Positions 1-8,024 of a stretch of DNA of 49,849 nucleotides are shown here, one piece after another. The DNA lies in contig NZ_JAFQSO010000005.1 in NCBI RefSeq assembly GCF_017409525.1, positions 1-49,849 of the forward strand, written 5' to 3'. This stretch comes from Methanobrevibacter sp. Its GTDB lineage: Archaea > Methanobacteriota > Methanobacteria > Methanobacteriales > Methanobacteriaceae. Each line of letters begins with the position of its first letter. The stretch's first letter is position 1. Made by a program: the position numbers and the translations under genes. Below the pieces are notes generated by a model. It searched no databases and was not told the origin of the DNA. It saw nothing but the letters and a program-made list of their open reading frames with translations.

Positions 1-3
1 TAA

Positions 4-162
4 AAAGAATATTCAACGGAACAAACCGAAGCAGAAGCCTACAATTATCAAATAAAGAAACAAAACTCAAAAATACAATCCACAACATCTATCGATCAAC
101 TCAAATTCAATAAAAATGAGGATTTCTACAAAGCCAAAATATTAAAAAATCTAATGGAGTAA
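4..162 (+). pseudogene. 3' fragment of an unrecognised ORF
   Basis: A plus-strand frame of about 52 codons runs to a TAA at 160-162. It is hydrophilic and Glu/Lys/Gln-rich, and its composition looks coding. An in-frame TAA occupies the first three bases of the window, and no ATG or GTG start lies between the two stops except a Met codon just before the end. It is therefore either the tail of a decayed gene or a chance open stretch. I do not recognise the family. The frame ends about 50 bases before the A-run of the adhesin terminator that follows. Confidence 0.25.
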
Positions 163-210
163 ATGAAAAATGTTCAAAATCTAATAATTTCTGCCAACAC
201 TCATATCCTT

Positions 211-247
211 AAAAAAAAAATAATGGGTTAGAGATTAGATCTCTAAC
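211..247 (-). terminator. hairpin plus T-tract terminator of the protease adhesin
   Basis: An 8-bp perfect stem (GTTAGAGA at 227-234, TCTCTAAC at 240-247) with a 5-nt loop overlaps the adhesin stop codon. On the minus strand it is followed by a run of ten T residues (211-220). The shape is that of an intrinsic terminator; the T-tract alone would suffice for many archaeal terminators. Confidence 0.6.
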
Positions 248-3200
248 GTCTAACTTTTAAAGTTGCTTTTACAGTATCACTCAAGTAGCTTACTTTGATT
301 GTGTATTTTTTACCTGCTTTGAGTTTTTTGATGGCAGCCTTTTTGATGGTTACCTTAGCAATTCCGTACTTGCTTGTCCTTCCTTTGTAGGTTTTGCCGT
401 TGACCTTGAATTTGACAATCTTGCTTTTTATGGCTGTTTTTCCTTTCTTGAGGGTTGCTTTCAATACAAGTTTTTTGGCTGACTTTTTGACTTTAACTGT
501 TTTTGTGGTTTTCAATACCTGTTTAACAGTTAATTTGTTTTTTACAGTTTGACCTTTGTATTTTGCAGAAATTGTGTATTTTCCAGGAGTGATCTTGTAA
601 GGTATTTTCAAGGTTGCATATCCGTAGGCATTGGTTTTTACTTTAAATGACTTTTTGCCTATTTTGATGGTTACGCCTTTGTTTTTGCCGACAAAATTTC
701 CGTTGTCATCTTTTACTCGCACTTGGTATTTATGTCCGTCGTAATAGTACATGTTAAGATTTTTATTTCCAACGAATCTGGAAACGATTTTGACTGTAAA
801 TCTTAGTTTTTCACCAGTATTTGGATTTACAAGGTCAAGGTAGTGTTTTCCGATTGAATTTTTTGCCTTGATTGGTATGGTTAATATACCTTTTCCATTG
901 GTTTTTGCTCCGAAAATTTTTTTATTGTCGAATTTGGCAGATATGGCAGCGTTATTGAGAGGTTTTCCATTTGAATCAAGGACCTCTAGAGATAAAGAGC
1001 CTGATGCATCATATGCCCATGTCAAAGCTTTTTCGTCGACAACGCGAATGCTTGGATTTACAATGACCGCACTTGAAAATGTTTGGTTTTTGTAGGTTAT
1101 GGTTACCAGGTATCCCCCTTTCGGTAAAACTCCTAGTGAAATGCTTCCTGTTCCATTAACAATGTCTATAGTGTAATTGGTATTGTTGAAGCTAGCGCGA
1201 ATGCTGTCGGCTTCAAAAACATTGTAAACTGTGAATATAGTTTCATTTTGATTATAATCTTTTTCAATAGTTTTGGTAATTTCCGGACTGTGATAGGTAT
1301 ATACTTTAACCGGAGCAATTTTATCTTGGCCTGCAAGGTCAATTATCTTGCCGTTACTGATTATATAATTCACATTAGGCACTGGAATGCTTCTTGTTGT
1401 TGTGGAAATCGGCACTGACGCGGATTTTATTCTGATTTCAAATGTTGAATTTGAATCTACTGCAATGTACTTGTTCAATTTAACTGTTTCATATCCTGCA
1501 TGACCAGATTTTCCGCTTTGGCTGTAAACAACATGATCATTGACATATACTGAAATGGTATATGGACTGCCGGCAGTTTCAAAGTAGGTTCCGACAGCAG
1601 CAATTATGTCTCCGTTTTCGCTGATATATTTCTGTCCGTATGTATCGTATTCAAGAAATGTGTACCTTCCAACGGCTTCATTTTGATAAAGTGTCTCATA
1701 GTACTCAACATTGTCGAATGTGAATCCAACTGCATCTGTAACTAATGATTTGTCATAATAGGAAAGATAGAAATATCCTCCGTCTCCCCATTGGCTTCCC
1801 CAACTGTTTTTACAAATCCATGCACCGTTGCCCGGAGCTTTAGTTGAAAATTTGTTTTTTGAGAAATTATCGTCCCATCCGACTAATGTAACGTAATGGT
1901 TTCCGAAGTATTCCTTGTTGTAAACTGACTTGTACACGTTACTGTAAGAGCTGTCCTGTGAACTTGCACCATATACGAACAGGTTCATTGCCCCATATTT
2001 TGTTAAGTATTCCTTAATGGCATTCTTGTTATTTATATTTATAAAAACAGCATTTACTGTGTGGATTGCATTAGGACCATATTGCAAAGTGGACACTTTT
2101 CCAAGCTCATCGTAAAAATCATCAGTTGTGTTGATTGCTCCCAGCCAGCTTACAAAGTATCCGGCAGACATAAACATGTTTCCAGACTCAGTTGTAGCTG
2201 TTTGTCCGTATTCTGAATAAGGCAGGCAGAGGTTTTGAATATTGTTTTCGGAAAGGTCCAGTTCTATTCCTGTTGCAATTAAGTATGCTGATTCGAATGC
2301 GCCTGCTGCTCCAAATGCCCAGCATGAACCCATTGTGCCCTGGTTTTTAACAGGAGTGACCAATCCCAAATCATTTAGATTGAAGTAAGAATCTTTAGCG
2401 GAACCGTTAATATACTGCGGGTTCAATATAATTTCTTCACCGTTGTGTCTGATGAGATAAGGTATTTGCTTGTCGTTTATTGTGGCTGAGTATTCTCCGC
2501 AGTTTGTTATCTCACAGCCCATGTCATCGAATCTGGTGAATAGATTATTGTTTTTGAACTGAGTATTATTGATTTTGTAAGTAGAGGTATAACTGTAAAT
2601 CGCTTCTCCTGTGCCTGCGACATTATCTGCAAATGTGGAATTGACAATAATTGCCTCTTCAAAGTCAAGATATACGGCTCCACCGTATCCGTCAATTTCA
2701 TGTGCTCTGTTGTTTGTAAAGGTGCCATTGCTGATTGCAACATTTGCCCCTGATGTGAAGACTGCTCCTCCGTTTTCAGATGCGATATTGTCTGTGAACT
2801 TGGAGTTTAGCACACCGAGGGTTCCTCCAAGCTGAACAATTGCTCCTCCAAATTCTGCAGTGTTTTTGTTAAACAGAGTATTTTCGATTACAACAAATCC
2901 TTTGCCTTTAGTATCACTATCGGATGCGATATCTGCAAAAATAGCTCCACCATTTCTTCCGGCACTGACGTTTGTAAATTCACAGTCATTGATTAATAAT
3001 TGAGGAAACATCTTTTGACTATCGGCTTTTACTGCAACGGCGCCTCCAGTTGCAATTGCACTTAAGTTAATGAATTTTGATCTTGTGATATTTGTGAAGT
3101 ATGAATTATATATTGCAGTTGCATATCTTGAGGTGGTGTTTGCAAAAATAGTGTCTGAAACAATAATTTGAGAACTGATTCCATAAATCAAACTCCATCT

Positions 3201-3803
3201 TATAGGATTTTTGTTTGTAAATGTTGCATTTTTTATATCCATTATGGAAGACTTTGCGAATAATGCAGATCCAGCCTCTTTAGCGGAATTGTCAGTGAAT
3301 TTATCGTTGGTACTGTAATATTTACTATTGTCGGCATATATTGCACCTCCGTAATCCTGAGAATTGGCATTTATGAATGTGACATTGATAGTATTCAATG
3401 TGCAACCTTGCAGTAGTATTGCAGTATCATTGGTGTTTTTAAATACAAGATTTTTTAATGTTAAATTTCCACCATTCACTTTAAACACGGCAGTTTTGCC
3501 GTCGGCATCGATTGCATGATTATTTCCATCAATGGTCAATACCCTATTTTTAAATTCAATTATCTTGATATTGTCAGTATCCTTATATTTATAATCACTT
3601 TCTAACGTTATTGAATCATCTGCTTCATTTATCTTTTTTGATAAATCATCATATGACAATTCAGAAGCATCGGAAATAACATCCTGTGTGTCATCCACTT
3701 GCAATGTGTCTTTAACTGTCTGATTTGCATCTTCAGCACACACAACTCCCATTGTCATTATCAATAAAGATAGAAAGACTATGCCTATCTTATGAAATTT
3801 CAA
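243..3803 (-). CDS. adhesin-like surface protein with papain-family (C1A) cysteine protease domain
   Basis: Secreted protein of about 1186 residues. It opens with a signal peptide (n-region KFHK, then a hydrophobic stretch ending near VVCA). A right-handed beta-helix region follows, with repeats of the GGAIxx...FxxNxA type (about 3600-2500). Then comes a papain-fold protease: Gln and catalytic Cys in QGTMGSCWAF (Cys codon 2322-2324), His in GNHYVTLVGW (about 1898) and Asn in CKNSWG (about 1810). The last 300-350 residues are Lys-rich Ig-like domains, presumably for cell-wall display. All three catalytic residues are present, so an active enzyme is likely. I place the start at TTG 3803, because GGAGGA at 3811-3816 precedes it with 8-nt spacing and a TATA box at 3850-3861 leaves no room for upstream ATGs. 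An alternative ATG at 3818 overlaps the ribosome binding site. The substrate is unknown; cleavage of surface proteins or pseudomurein peptides is inference. Confidence 0.85.
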   Translation of the reverse strand: MKFHKIGIVFLSLLIMTMGVVCAEDANQTVKDTLQVDDTQDVISDASELSYDDLSKKINEADDSITLESDYKYKDTDNIKIIEFKNRVLTIDGNNHAIDADGKTAVFKVNGGNLTLKNLVFKNTNDTAILLQGCTLNTINVTFINANSQDYGGAIYADNSKYYSTNDKFTDNSAKEAGSALFAKSSIMDIKNATFTNKNPIRWSLIYGISSQIIVSDTIFANTTSRYATAIYNSYFTNITRSKFINLSAIATGGAVAVKADSQKMFPQLLINDCEFTNVSAGRNGGAIFADIASDSDTKGKGFVVIENTLFNKNTAEFGGAIVQLGGTLGVLNSKFTDNIASENGGAVFTSGANVAISNGTFTNNRAHEIDGYGGAVYLDFEEAIIVNSTFADNVAGTGEAIYSYTSTYKINNTQFKNNNLFTRFDDMGCEITNCGEYSATINDKQIPYLIRHNGEEIILNPQYINGSAKDSYFNLNDLGLVTPVKNQGTMGSCWAFGAAGAFESAYLIATGIELDLSENNIQNLCLPYSEYGQTATTESGNMFMSAGYFVSWLGAINTTDDFYDELGKVSTLQYGPNAIHTVNAVFININNKNAIKEYLTKYGAMNLFVYGASSQDSSYSNVYKSVYNKEYFGNHYVTLVGWDDNFSKNKFSTKAPGNGAWICKNSWGSQWGDGGYFYLSYYDKSLVTDAVGFTFDNVEYYETLYQNEAVGRYTFLEYDTYGQKYISENGDIIAAVGTYFETAGSPYTISVYVNDHVVYSQSGKSGHAGYETVKLNKYIAVDSNSTFEIRIKSASVPISTTTRSIPVPNVNYIISNGKIIDLAGQDKIAPVKVYTYHSPEITKTIEKDYNQNETIFTVYNVFEADSIRASFNNTNYTIDIVNGTGSISLGVLPKGGYLVTITYKNQTFSSAVIVNPSIRVVDEKALTWAYDASGSLSLEVLDSNGKPLNNAAISAKFDNKKIFGAKTNGKGILTIPIKAKNSIGKHYLDLVNPNTGEKLRFTVKIVSRFVGNKNLNMYYYDGHKYQVRVKDDNGNFVGKNKGVTIKIGKKSFKVKTNAYGYATLKIPYKITPGKYTISAKYKGQTVKNKLTVKQVLKTTKTVKVKKSAKKLVLKATLKKGKTAIKSKIVKFKVNGKTYKGRTSKYGIAKVTIKKAAIKKLKAGKKYTIKVSYLSDTVKATLKVRR

Positions 3804-3810
3804 TATTTTT

Positions 3811-3816
3811 TCCTCC
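3811..3816 (-). promoter_or_regulatory. GGAGGA ribosome binding site that selects a TTG start
   Basis: GGAGGA lies 8 nt before TTG 3803 and itself contains the second codon of the upstream ATG frame. The same 8-nt spacing is seen before the TTG start of NRPS2 (41075) and the CTG of the second adhesin (47044). Confidence 0.6.
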
Positions 3817-3849
3817 ATATTTTTATACATTGTTAAGTTTTGTTTGTCA

Positions 3850-3861
3850 TATATAATATAC
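3850..3861 (-). promoter_or_regulatory. TATA box of the protease adhesin
   Basis: TATATTATAT on the minus strand. A start site about 25 nt downstream falls near 3828, just before the ribosome binding site at 3811-3816. This supports the TTG start rather than ATG 3863. Confidence 0.5.
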
Positions 3862-3917
3862 ATTATAGTTATTTTTGGAGGATATTCATTGTTGTAACAA
3901 TTTTAAGTTTGTTGCAT

Positions 3918-4060
3918 GTCAATATAGCTGTGCCAATTAATTTCATTTGCAACATCACTATCCTCAATATTTCCAATCAACAATGGCAAAAAGGGATTGT
4001 GCAACTTCTGGTTCCTTTTTACCATCTTAATGTTGGCATTGGCATAATAACAGCTAAATT
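3918..4060 (-). repeat. intergenic repeat family, copy A
   Basis: Minus-strand reading frame similar to five other copies in this window (23264, 25808, 27505, 41205 and 43398 regions). It reads YYANANIKMVKRNQKLHNP and continues to SYIDMQQT and a stop. This copy is open across the conserved part. A degenerate form of the family's AT-rich tail (TGTGAAAAATCG, then TTCGAAAC) follows at 4070-4096. I do not know its source; the C-terminal end of a mobile-element protein is one possibility. Confidence 0.7.
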
Positions 4061-4093
4061 ACTGCAATACATATTGTGAAAAATCGTTTTCGA

Positions 4094-4126
4094 AACAAAA
4101 AAAAAAGTTACTATTTAAAGTAACTT
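4094..4126 (-). terminator. terminator of the hydrolase operon
   Basis: An 8-bp stem (AAGTTACT 4105-4112, AGTAACTT 4119-4126) with a 6-nt loop overlaps the hydrolase stop codon. On the minus strand a long T-tract (4094-4104 region) follows. This is a clear intrinsic-type terminator shape. Confidence 0.65.
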
Positions 4127-5090
4127 ACAAGTTTTCATTAAAAAATTCTGCAATCTTTTCAAATGGGATTACATCAGTTTTATAGTATAAATCAGTGTGA
4201 ACCGCATCCGGAATAATCATTAATTCCTTATTGTCCCCAGTCAATTTTGCAAATTCATCTTCTGAGAAATATCTGGAATGTGCATTTTCCCCATGAATCA
4301 TTAAAATTGGTGTTCTGATTTCATCAGAATATGCTATAATCGGCTGAGATATGAATGACATGCATCCTATTACATTCCATCCATCATTTGAACCCGGAGA
4401 TCTTGGATGATATCCTAAAGGCTCAATGTAAAAGTCATGGTAATCCTTTACAAATTGTGGCAGGTCATCTGTCACCTCTTTAATGACCCCTCCGGCTTTT
4501 GCATATTCTCCGTTTTTAAAGTCTTCTGTTCTTTGATTGTTTAGGGCAACTTTCATTTCATATCTTGCATCGGCATTATCATCCGCATCATAATATCCCT
4601 TTGCAGTAATGCGAGTCATATTATACATTGTTGAAGTAACTGTTGCTTTGATACGGGTATCAAGAGAAGCTGCATTTAAAGCCATTCCTCCCCACCCGCA
4701 GATTCCACAAATTCCGACCCTGTCGCCGTCAACATCATCTGATGTGACAAGATAGTCAACTGCGGCCTGGAAATCTTCAGTATTGATGTCTGGGGATGCC
4801 ATGTCACGAGGCTCGCCCGAACTTTCACCGGTAAATGAAGGATCAAAAGCTATTGTCAAAAATCCCATTTCAGCCAATGTTTGTGCATAAAGACCTGAAA
4901 CCTGCTCTTTTACAGCACCGAATGGTCCTGCACATGCAATAGCAGGCAATTTATCTTTTGAATCTTTTGGCTTGTATAAATCTGCAACCAAAGTGATTCC
5001 ATATCTATTTTTGAATGTTACCTTTTCATGATTTACCTTATCGCTTTTGGGAAAAACCTTATCCCATTCTGTTGTTATCTCAATATCCAT
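4125..5090 (-). CDS. alpha/beta hydrolase (dienelactone-hydrolase-like)
   Basis: A 321-residue cytosolic hydrolase with no signal peptide. The nucleophile elbow is GICGWGG (residues 129-135), pointing to Cys131 as nucleophile, as in the Cys-containing branch of dienelactone-hydrolase-like enzymes. HGENAHS near residue 266 holds the acidic residue and DAVHTD (His298) the catalytic base. The family cleaves ester-like or other activated carbonyl bonds; the substrate cannot be read here. The start is ATG 5090, 21 nt after the stop of the lipoprotein gene at 5112. This makes it the last gene of an HxlR-lipoprotein-hydrolase operon, closed by the hairpin terminator that overlaps its stop. Co-transcription with an HxlR regulator suggests induction by a reactive or toxic small molecule (inference). 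Confidence 0.8.
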   Translation of the reverse strand: MDIEITTEWDKVFPKSDKVNHEKVTFKNRYGITLVADLYKPKDSKDKLPAIACAGPFGAVKEQVSGLYAQTLAEMGFLTIAFDPSFTGESSGEPRDMASPDINTEDFQAAVDYLVTSDDVDGDRVGICGICGWGGMALNAASLDTRIKATVTSTMYNMTRITAKGYYDADDNADARYEMKVALNNQRTEDFKNGEYAKAGGVIKEVTDDLPQFVKDYHDFYIEPLGYHPRSPGSNDGWNVIGCMSFISQPIIAYSDEIRTPILMIHGENAHSRYFSEDEFAKLTGDNKELMIIPDAVHTDLYYKTDVIPFEKIAEFFNENL

Positions 5091-5111
5091 AATATCACCA
5101 TATTAATTAGA

Positions 5112-5549
5112 TTAGTTTAAACTGAACTCCAATGTAACATCACCGAATCCCAGAACTTCCTTAAGCTTATTGGAGTCAACATTATCTATTTTGCCAAGTT
5201 TTGTATAGCTCCATGAATGGGAACCATAAAACAAGGATATTTTGTCTCCCTGATACAATACAATATCTCCAGGATTTGTACCAATATTTTCATCACTTGT
5301 TGGAAGTGAAAAGCCTAAATCTCCCACTTTTTCAAGACCACCATACTCGGATGCATTAACTGTGACATTTCCTTTTTTCATTTCTTTAACCAGTTCCTGT
5401 GTAGCGGAATTGTTTTCCAATTTAACATCAAATACCTCATCATTGATTTTGACTTTAACCAAATCATCCATACTGTCATCCCCGCTAACCGCAGTACAAG
5501 CAATTAAACCCAATATAATTATTAAACCGGATTTTTTAATAAAAGACAT
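5112..5549 (-). CDS. lipoprotein with cyclophilin-like domain
   Basis: A 145-residue secreted lipoprotein. The N-terminus MSFIKKSG is followed by a hydrophobic stretch and a lipobox ending at Cys18 (LIAC). The mature part (about residues 30-145) matches the small cyclophilin-like family seen in bacteria and archaea. It has IKINDEVFDVKLENNSAT at the start, then GDLGFSLP, then NPGDIVLYQGDKISLFYG, and ends in GFGDVTLEF. Members share a beta-barrel fold but need not be prolyl isomerases. It lies 15 nt after the HxlR gene and 21 nt before the hydrolase, so all three are probably one transcript. A sensor or binding role at the cell surface is inference. Confidence 0.75.
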   Translation of the reverse strand: MSFIKKSGLIIILGLIACTAVSGDDSMDDLVKVKINDEVFDVKLENNSATQELVKEMKKGNVTVNASEYGGLEKVGDLGFSLPTSDENIGTNPGDIVLYQGDKISLFYGSHSWSYTKLGKIDNVDSNKLKEVLGFGDVTLEFSLN

Positions 5550-5564
5550 TGTATCGCCTCAAAA

Positions 5565-5972
5565 TTATAAATTAAGAATATGAATATACTTTTCTTTTAT
5601 GAAGATGATTTCTTCATTTGTGTAAAAATCTCCCTCATGAGTATCCAAAGCAAAAATAATTAATTCATATAATACATTATTTAGTTTCATTCCTTTTGAA
5701 GTTAAGAAATATTCAGTTTCATGATTATTTATCTTTTTTTCAATTAGATTATTGTTTTCCATTGATTTAAGGCATCTTGCAAGAGATTTATTGTCCAGAT
5801 TTGGACGGTTTTCCTGAAATTGTGAAAAACGCTTTTTTCCCAAAAACAAATCTTTTAAAATGTAAAAAGTCCATTTATTGCTTATGGATTTAATTGCACT
5901 GCCCACAATGTTTCTTTCAAATTGATTGCCATACAATTTTTCTTCAAGAGCCATGAAAAAATATTTGTTCAT
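5565..5972 (-). CDS. HxlR-family winged-helix transcriptional regulator
   Basis: A 135-residue DNA-binding protein. After a short lead it has the HxlR core: SISNKWTFYILKDLFLGKKR (helix 1 and 2), RFSQFQENRPNLDNKSLARC (recognition helix area) and the wing with HETEYFLTSKG. HxlR regulators act as dimers, often next to the genes they control and sensing reactive compounds. A perfect 6-bp inverted repeat sits 20-35 nt upstream of the start (5992-6007) and is a good autoregulatory site. The start is uncertain: ATG 5972 has no ribosome binding site, and ATG 5954 (MALEEKLYG) is an alternative. It is the first gene of the operon with the lipoprotein and hydrolase. Confidence 0.8.
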   Translation of the reverse strand: MNKYFFMALEEKLYGNQFERNIVGSAIKSISNKWTFYILKDLFLGKKRFSQFQENRPNLDNKSLARCLKSMENNNLIEKKINNHETEYFLTSKGMKLNNVLYELIIFALDTHEGDFYTNEEIIFIKEKYIHILNL

Positions 5973-5991
5973 TAATATTTTAATAGTTATA

Positions 5992-6007
5992 GTGGCAAAA
6001 ATGCCAC
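5992..6007 (-). promoter_or_regulatory. candidate HxlR operator (inverted repeat)
   Basis: GTGGCA-AAAA-TGCCAC, a perfect inverted repeat with 6-bp arms, sits 20 nt upstream of the HxlR start, where it could block the promoter. It is the only GC-richer palindrome in this intergenic region. Binding by the adjacent HxlR protein is inference from position. Confidence 0.5.
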
Positions 6008-6020
6008 AATATGCATTCTT

Positions 6021-6060
6021 AAAAAAAGTAAGGAAAAGAAATTATTTCATTTCCTTTTCC
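6021..6060 (-). terminator. hairpin and T-tract downstream of the IS element
   Basis: An imperfect stem (GGAAAAG-AAAT against ATTTCCTTTTCC, one bulged base) at about 6032-6059. On the minus strand a T7 run (about 6020-6027) follows. It could end transcription leaving the insertion sequence before it reaches the HxlR operon. Confidence 0.4.
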
Positions 6061-6094
6061 CAAATCCTTATTGTATTGACATTGGCTTTATCAG

Positions 6095-7434
6095 GACTCT
6101 TTCAAAAACTTTGTTGATTTTCAAAATCCTTTTTGCGATTGTCATTCCAAATGAGATCTCTGCGATAGATTCGTTTTAAAACGCCTCGTTTGGTCTTGAA
6201 TGTTCGTTTTCTTGATTTTGGCATTGTTTTTTGAAATGCATTTTCAATTTTGTTACTTGTTTTTTCAATTCGTTTATCTTTTAAGTGATAAATGAAGCTT
6301 TTTATATCGTGGAGTGATTGATTTTCTGATTATTTTATAAATCACTGGATGAAAATCATCTTTACGATAAATTAAAGATTGTACTTCATTTTTGAATTCA
6401 TTATAATCATTTAAATCGAATAAATCTTTGATTATTTTCAGTTGTTTGTGACATTCTTGATATTCTTCGTCAGAAATACGATTTTTATCTTTAAAAGTTT
6501 TTAATTGTTTATTTAAACTTTTTTTAGTATGAAAAATACACAATTAATGTTTAAAACCTAATTTTGGGATAATTGAGGCATATTTTTTATCTAAATCTGT
6601 TGTGATTGCAATTTTATTTTTATTTGCTGTAGATTCTCTTAAAAACTTTTCAGTTGTATCATCTTCAGTATCGTAAATTGCATCGGCTACGATGCAATTT
6701 GAAATAGAATCAAGTAATGTGTGATGATATTTCCATTTTCCGTTGATTTTTATCCATTCTACATCAAAGACATAATAACCCGAGCAACGCCCTAAATCAA
6801 ATTCTAAAATGTTTTCATTAACAAAAAGCCAATTTTCAATTGTTTGATGTGAAACCGTGATTCCAAAGAATTTTTTAAATGATTTACAAACATTTTTTAA
6901 GCTTCCCAGATAATCTGAAATTAAATGTTCTGATTCACTTTTCAATTCATTCGTAAAATTGCTGTTTTTATCAACAAGGCTTGTTAAATCTGTTTGAAAG
7001 GTTTTATCACAACGTTTGCAAATATAACGCTGAACCTTCACATTAGTTTTACCAATTTCTTTAAATACTAATGTTCTTTTTGTAAAACCATATTTAACAA
7101 CATGACGAGTTCCACAATGTGGACATCTAGCTAAACTCATTTTAAAATAAGGAACATCCTTTTTAAAACTTAAATCAAAAGATTTCAGAGCTTTTTGACA
7201 GGATTTAAAAATTTTCACAAAACGAGGATCTGAAAGGACTAATCCTCCATTAGAATCGCAAAATATATATTGTTTAACATCTAAAATACTATTTGGAGTA
7301 TTTGTTTTTTGATTAGGCATAATAAAAACTTTTACTCCACCTATTTATTAAATTTAACTATTTTTAGATAAAATTAAAAATTCACAACTAATTTCATCAA
7401 AAAATTTCAAATCAACAAAGTTTTTGAAAGAGTC
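6095..7434 (-). mobile_element. decayed insertion sequence (ISM1-like) with 26-bp terminal inverted repeats
   Basis: The ends 6095-6120 and 7409-7434 are perfect 26-bp inverted repeats starting GACTCTTTCAAAAAC. They enclose 1340 bp with a single transposase reading frame that carries two lesions. I see no target-site duplication at the flanks, which suggests later rearrangement or decay. The element separates the HxlR operon from the STAS gene. Intact ends mean it could still be moved by a transposase supplied elsewhere in the genome. Confidence 0.85.
6102..7320 (-). pseudogene. DDE-type transposase, inactivated (nonsense plus frameshift)
   Basis: The N-terminal 258 codons (7320 to about 6547) carry a zinc ribbon (C66-x2-C69 and C101-x2-C104, the latter in RYICKRCDKTFQTD). 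An RNase-H-like domain follows, with FDVEWIKINGKWKYHH and TTDLDKKY supplying Asp residues. The frame stops at TAA 6544-6546, then continues as LCIFHTKKSLNKQL; a single CAA-to-TAA change would explain this. A second lesion, a one-base shift near 6297-6303, moves the C-terminus into another frame. That frame runs FIYHLKDKRIEKTSNK to QQSF and a stop at 6102-6104, inside the left inverted repeat. The undamaged protein would be about 405 residues. The family looks like ISM1/ISNCY; an IS6-like assignment cannot be excluded. Confidence 0.85.
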
Positions 7435-7451
7435 GGAGAATTCTTGCACAA

Positions 7452-7466
7452 TAAATTTAAATATAA
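7452..7466 (+). promoter_or_regulatory. TATA box of the STAS gene
   Basis: TTTAAATATAAAA about 45 nt upstream of ATG 7508. It lies just outside the right end of the insertion sequence. A start about 25 nt downstream gives a leader of about 20 nt that contains the TGTGAT ribosome binding site. Confidence 0.45.
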
Positions 7467-7507
7467 AATCAGCTTAATTAAGAATATAAGAAAAAATATG
7501 TGATAAC

Positions 7508-7804
7508 ATGGATTTAACAAAGGAATATAATGAAAAAGATTTAACAATAACTGTTAAAGGTAAAATCGATACAATCACTTCCCCTGATTTTGAAAATGAA
7601 ATAATAGACGAAATGGGCAAATTCGATTCATTAATTATCGATCTTAATGATTTAGAATACATTTCCAGTGCAGGTTTAAGAGTTTTAATTAGCTCTAAAA
7701 AGAAATTAGATTCTCAAAACATTCCTGTTACAATTAAAGTTAATGATACCATTAAAGAGATTTTTGTAATGTCCGGCCTTGATAAGGTTCTGGATATCGA
7801 ATGA
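7508..7804 (+). CDS. STAS-domain protein, anti-anti-sigma-factor-like
   Basis: A 98-residue single STAS domain: beta strand LTITVKGKIDTITSPDFE, strand LIIDLNDLEYISSAGLRVL, and C-terminal IKEIFVMSGLDKVLDIE. Ser53/Ser54 in YISSAGL match the phosphorylated serine of SpoIIAA/RsbV proteins. These bind a partner HATPase-type kinase when unphosphorylated. Archaea lack sigma factors, so the target must be something else. The gene lies close to the MATE exporter, whose C-terminus looks like a degenerate HATPase domain. It starts at ATG 7508 after GTGATAAC. Its stop overlaps the ATG of a short downstream frame (ATGA), suggesting a once-coupled second gene. Confidence 0.88.
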   Translation: MDLTKEYNEKDLTITVKGKIDTITSPDFENEIIDEMGKFDSLIIDLNDLEYISSAGLRVLISSKKKLDSQNIPVTIKVNDTIKEIFVMSGLDKVLDIE

Positions 7805-7950
7805 AATTGATGGGAGAAACACTCCCTATTCAAATTAAAAGTACCTCCACCTTCTTAACATCCAAAAAAAGGTATCGAAAGATTTTGGATTATACGACAA
7901 CAAATCATCACTGGAACTACTCAATTTTTTTTAATTCAACCAACCTATGA
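7801..7950 (+). pseudogene. short relic ORF overlapping the STAS stop by ATGA
   Basis: A 49-codon frame starts at ATG 7801 inside the STAS stop (ATGA) and ends at TGA 7948-7950. Its start MKLMGETLPIQIKS looks coding, but the later part (TTTNHHWNYSIFFNST) does not resemble a folded family I know. The ATGA overlap is typical of translational coupling. STAS genes are often coupled to HATPase anti-sigma or phosphatase genes, so this may be the truncated start of such a partner. It could also be a chance ORF. From here to 8024 I see no other gene. Confidence 0.3.
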
Positions 7951-8024
7951 ACTGAAGAATAATCACATAATGTTTTTGAAATCATGGTAAATACTTTTTA
8001 CCTGTTGAAACATATATTAACAAT

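Noticed and set aside
3840-4079. 79-codon plus-strand ORF over repeat copy A
   Set aside because: It is antisense to the conserved repeat frame and overlaps the adhesin promoter; the other copies do not share it.
243-4080. CRISPR array or tandem DNA repeat in the adhesins
   Set aside because: The repeats are protein-level beta-helix motifs with variable spacing and no identical DNA units or spacers.
6095-7434. Insertion sequence as the source of the 250-bp intergenic repeats
   Set aside because: Neither its protein C-terminus nor its inverted repeats resemble the repeat frame or tail.
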